Assembly (NCBI GenBank): GCA_934101115.1
Contig: CAKOPW010000007.1
Coordinates: 16,169-80,168, forward strand
From: an uncultured Bacilli bacterium
Lineage (GTDB): Bacteria > Bacillota_I > Bacilli_A > RF39 > UBA660
Direction of reading: 5' to 3'
Length of the DNA: 64,000 bases
The position numbers were made by a program, and so were the translations under genes. The notes under the pieces were generated by a model. It ran no database searches and had not been told where the DNA came from. It saw only the letters and a list, made by a program, of their open reading frames with translations. Position 1 is the stretch's first letter; each line of letters begins with the position of its first letter. Below are positions 63,451-64,000 of the stretch, in pieces.

Positions 63451-64000
63451 GATTCTCCAAAATGATTCTTTAATGCTAAAACCGAATTATCATAATCATT
63501 TGGTTTGATACAAAACAATCCATTATCATTTATACATACTGCCTTTGAATTGTCAGTTCCCAATCTTACAAATACATTTTTTCCTAATGTTGTATAATCT
63601 GTTGCACTTGATGTTGTTGGATCGCCGAATGCATAATATGGTCCACTACTAGCTAATGTATCTCTTTCCACTGCATTAAATTCTAACTTACATGTATATT
63701 CTTCACTTACTTCTTCTGTTGCTACTTGATCTAGTGTTACTGTTAATGTTCCATTTAATGTTTCTTTTGCTTTAACAATAGTTGCATTATTTTCTAGTTC
63801 ATTTTTGATACTTGTATATTTTGCTGTTGTTCCATTCTTTGGTACACATGTTACACTTACTTCTCCATCATAGTTACTTGAATTATTTGTTACTTCATAT
63901 GTTAGTACTGATGTTTGATTTAATGTTTTTAGTTCACTAGTTGTAAATGTTATTATCTTCTTTGTATCATCTATTACAGAGTTGTATGCATCCTTTCCAT
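63306..64000 (-). CDS. Surface protein with Cys-rich, possibly hypervariable C-terminus (5' end outside the window)
   Basis: 230 residues are visible. The upstream part (TSVLTYEVTNNSSNYDGEVSVTC, then LNGTLTVTLDQV...EEYTCKLEFN) follows the anchor domain of the glycine-rich proteins at 40.6-47.6 kb. A middle domain has KAVCINDNGLFCIKPNDYDN. The last ~48 residues are Cys/Ser/Gly-rich (ACSGRSSGFNCGSAAFDCSA, then C.IDNAAGDCTVSSSGSVSCR) and are coded by DNA of about 57% GC, against under 30% for neighbouring genes. A membrane anchor beyond the window is assumed. Confidence 0.75.
   Translation of the reverse strand, partial: GKDAYNSVIDDTKKIITFTTSELKTLNQTSVLTYEVTNNSSNYDGEVSVTCVPKNGTTAKYTSIKNELENNATIVKAKETLNGTLTVTLDQVATEEVSEEYTCKLEFNAVERDTLASSGPYYAFGDPTTSSATDYTTLGKNVFVRLGTDNSKAVCINDNGLFCIKPNDYDNSVLALKNHFGESACSGRSSGFNCGSAAFDCSARSNGDVICIDNAAGDCTVSSSGSVSCR

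Noticed and set aside
1..64000. tRNA or rRNA genes, insertion sequences, prophage genes and CRISPR arrays
   Set aside because: None recognised on either strand by eye; a covariance-model tRNA scan was not possible.
1..64000. Mycoplasma-type genetic code (UGA as Trp)
   Set aside because: Several genes (for example the membrane protein ending at 23044) end sensibly in UGA and Trp is coded by UGG throughout, so the standard bacterial code fits.

Overview
The window is chromosomal DNA from a very AT-rich, low-GC Gram-positive bacterium (Bacillota, Bacilli side). The likely home is an uncultured RF39/Erysipelotrichia-like gut lineage, but this is inferred from gene content and style, not proven. 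Support comes from PolC-type polymerase, separate overlapping rpoB and rpoC, T-box control of a tRNA synthetase, a CIRCE operator, SigK/SigE-like sigma factors and a YjcZ-like small protein. UGA is used as a stop, which argues against the Mycoplasma code. Nearly all genes lie on the minus strand.

Layout. 1-850: 5' part of hisS with a T-box leader and a consensus promoter. 0.87-2.45 kb: two tandem SigK/SigE-like sigma factors. 2.5-8.1 kb: rbgA-rnhB-(LTA-synthase-like sulfatase)-topA, read right to left. 8.3-20.3 kb: an accessory stretch of mostly single genes (GNATs, methyltransferases, DUF1287, B3/B4, nitroreductase, DUF3883 nuclease-like, DinD, metallopeptidase, GH18, calcineurin-like phosphoesterase, C45 acyltransferase) with a frameshifted ASCH gene. 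20.3-22.5 kb: N-domain-less clpB under a CIRCE promoter. 22.5-32.2 kb: ASCH, a TetR remnant, a cryptic type I toxin-antitoxin-like locus, a MATE-kinase fusion, a UDG-like protein, a second MATE-like transporter, SemiSWEET, pepF, Sir2 and radical SAM. 32.2-40.3 kb: lepB, rplS, decayed plus-strand ORFs, tgt, queA, two paralogous unknown proteins, ruvB, ruvA. 40.4-48.2 kb: a YjcZ-like peptide, three giant glycine-rich surface proteins with identical poly-G promoters, and an XRE regulator. 48.2-54.0 kb: an oversized polC. 54.1-55.06 kb: two complete type I toxin/antisense-RNA modules plus a remnant. 55.1-63.1 kb: rpoC, rpoB and an RsmC-like methyltransferase. 63.3-64 kb: the 3' end of another surface protein whose last ~145 bp are about 57% GC.

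The most interesting systems. (1) Tandem type I toxin-antitoxin modules between polC and rpoC encode 27- and 30-residue hydrophobic peptides. Each has a promoter with 17-bp spacing, a convergent antisense RNA with its own promoter and terminator, and a 15-nt 5'/3' fold-back pairing kept between copies through G-U pairs. A related but frameshifted locus lies at 23.6-23.96 kb. (2) The GC-rich, NNY-codon-dominated 3' end of the gene at 63.3 kb looks like a variable region of a diversity-generating retroelement, attached to the same anchor domain used by the glycine-rich proteins. (3) The three glycine-rich genes share a promoter in which eight Gs sit inside the -35/-10 spacer, a classic layout for phase variation. 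(4) RpoB carries K and D at the positions equivalent to E. coli Q513 and H526, which predicts intrinsic rifampicin resistance.

All coordinates and motifs were read by eye. No homology search, RNA folding or alignment was run, so family names rest on motif recognition.
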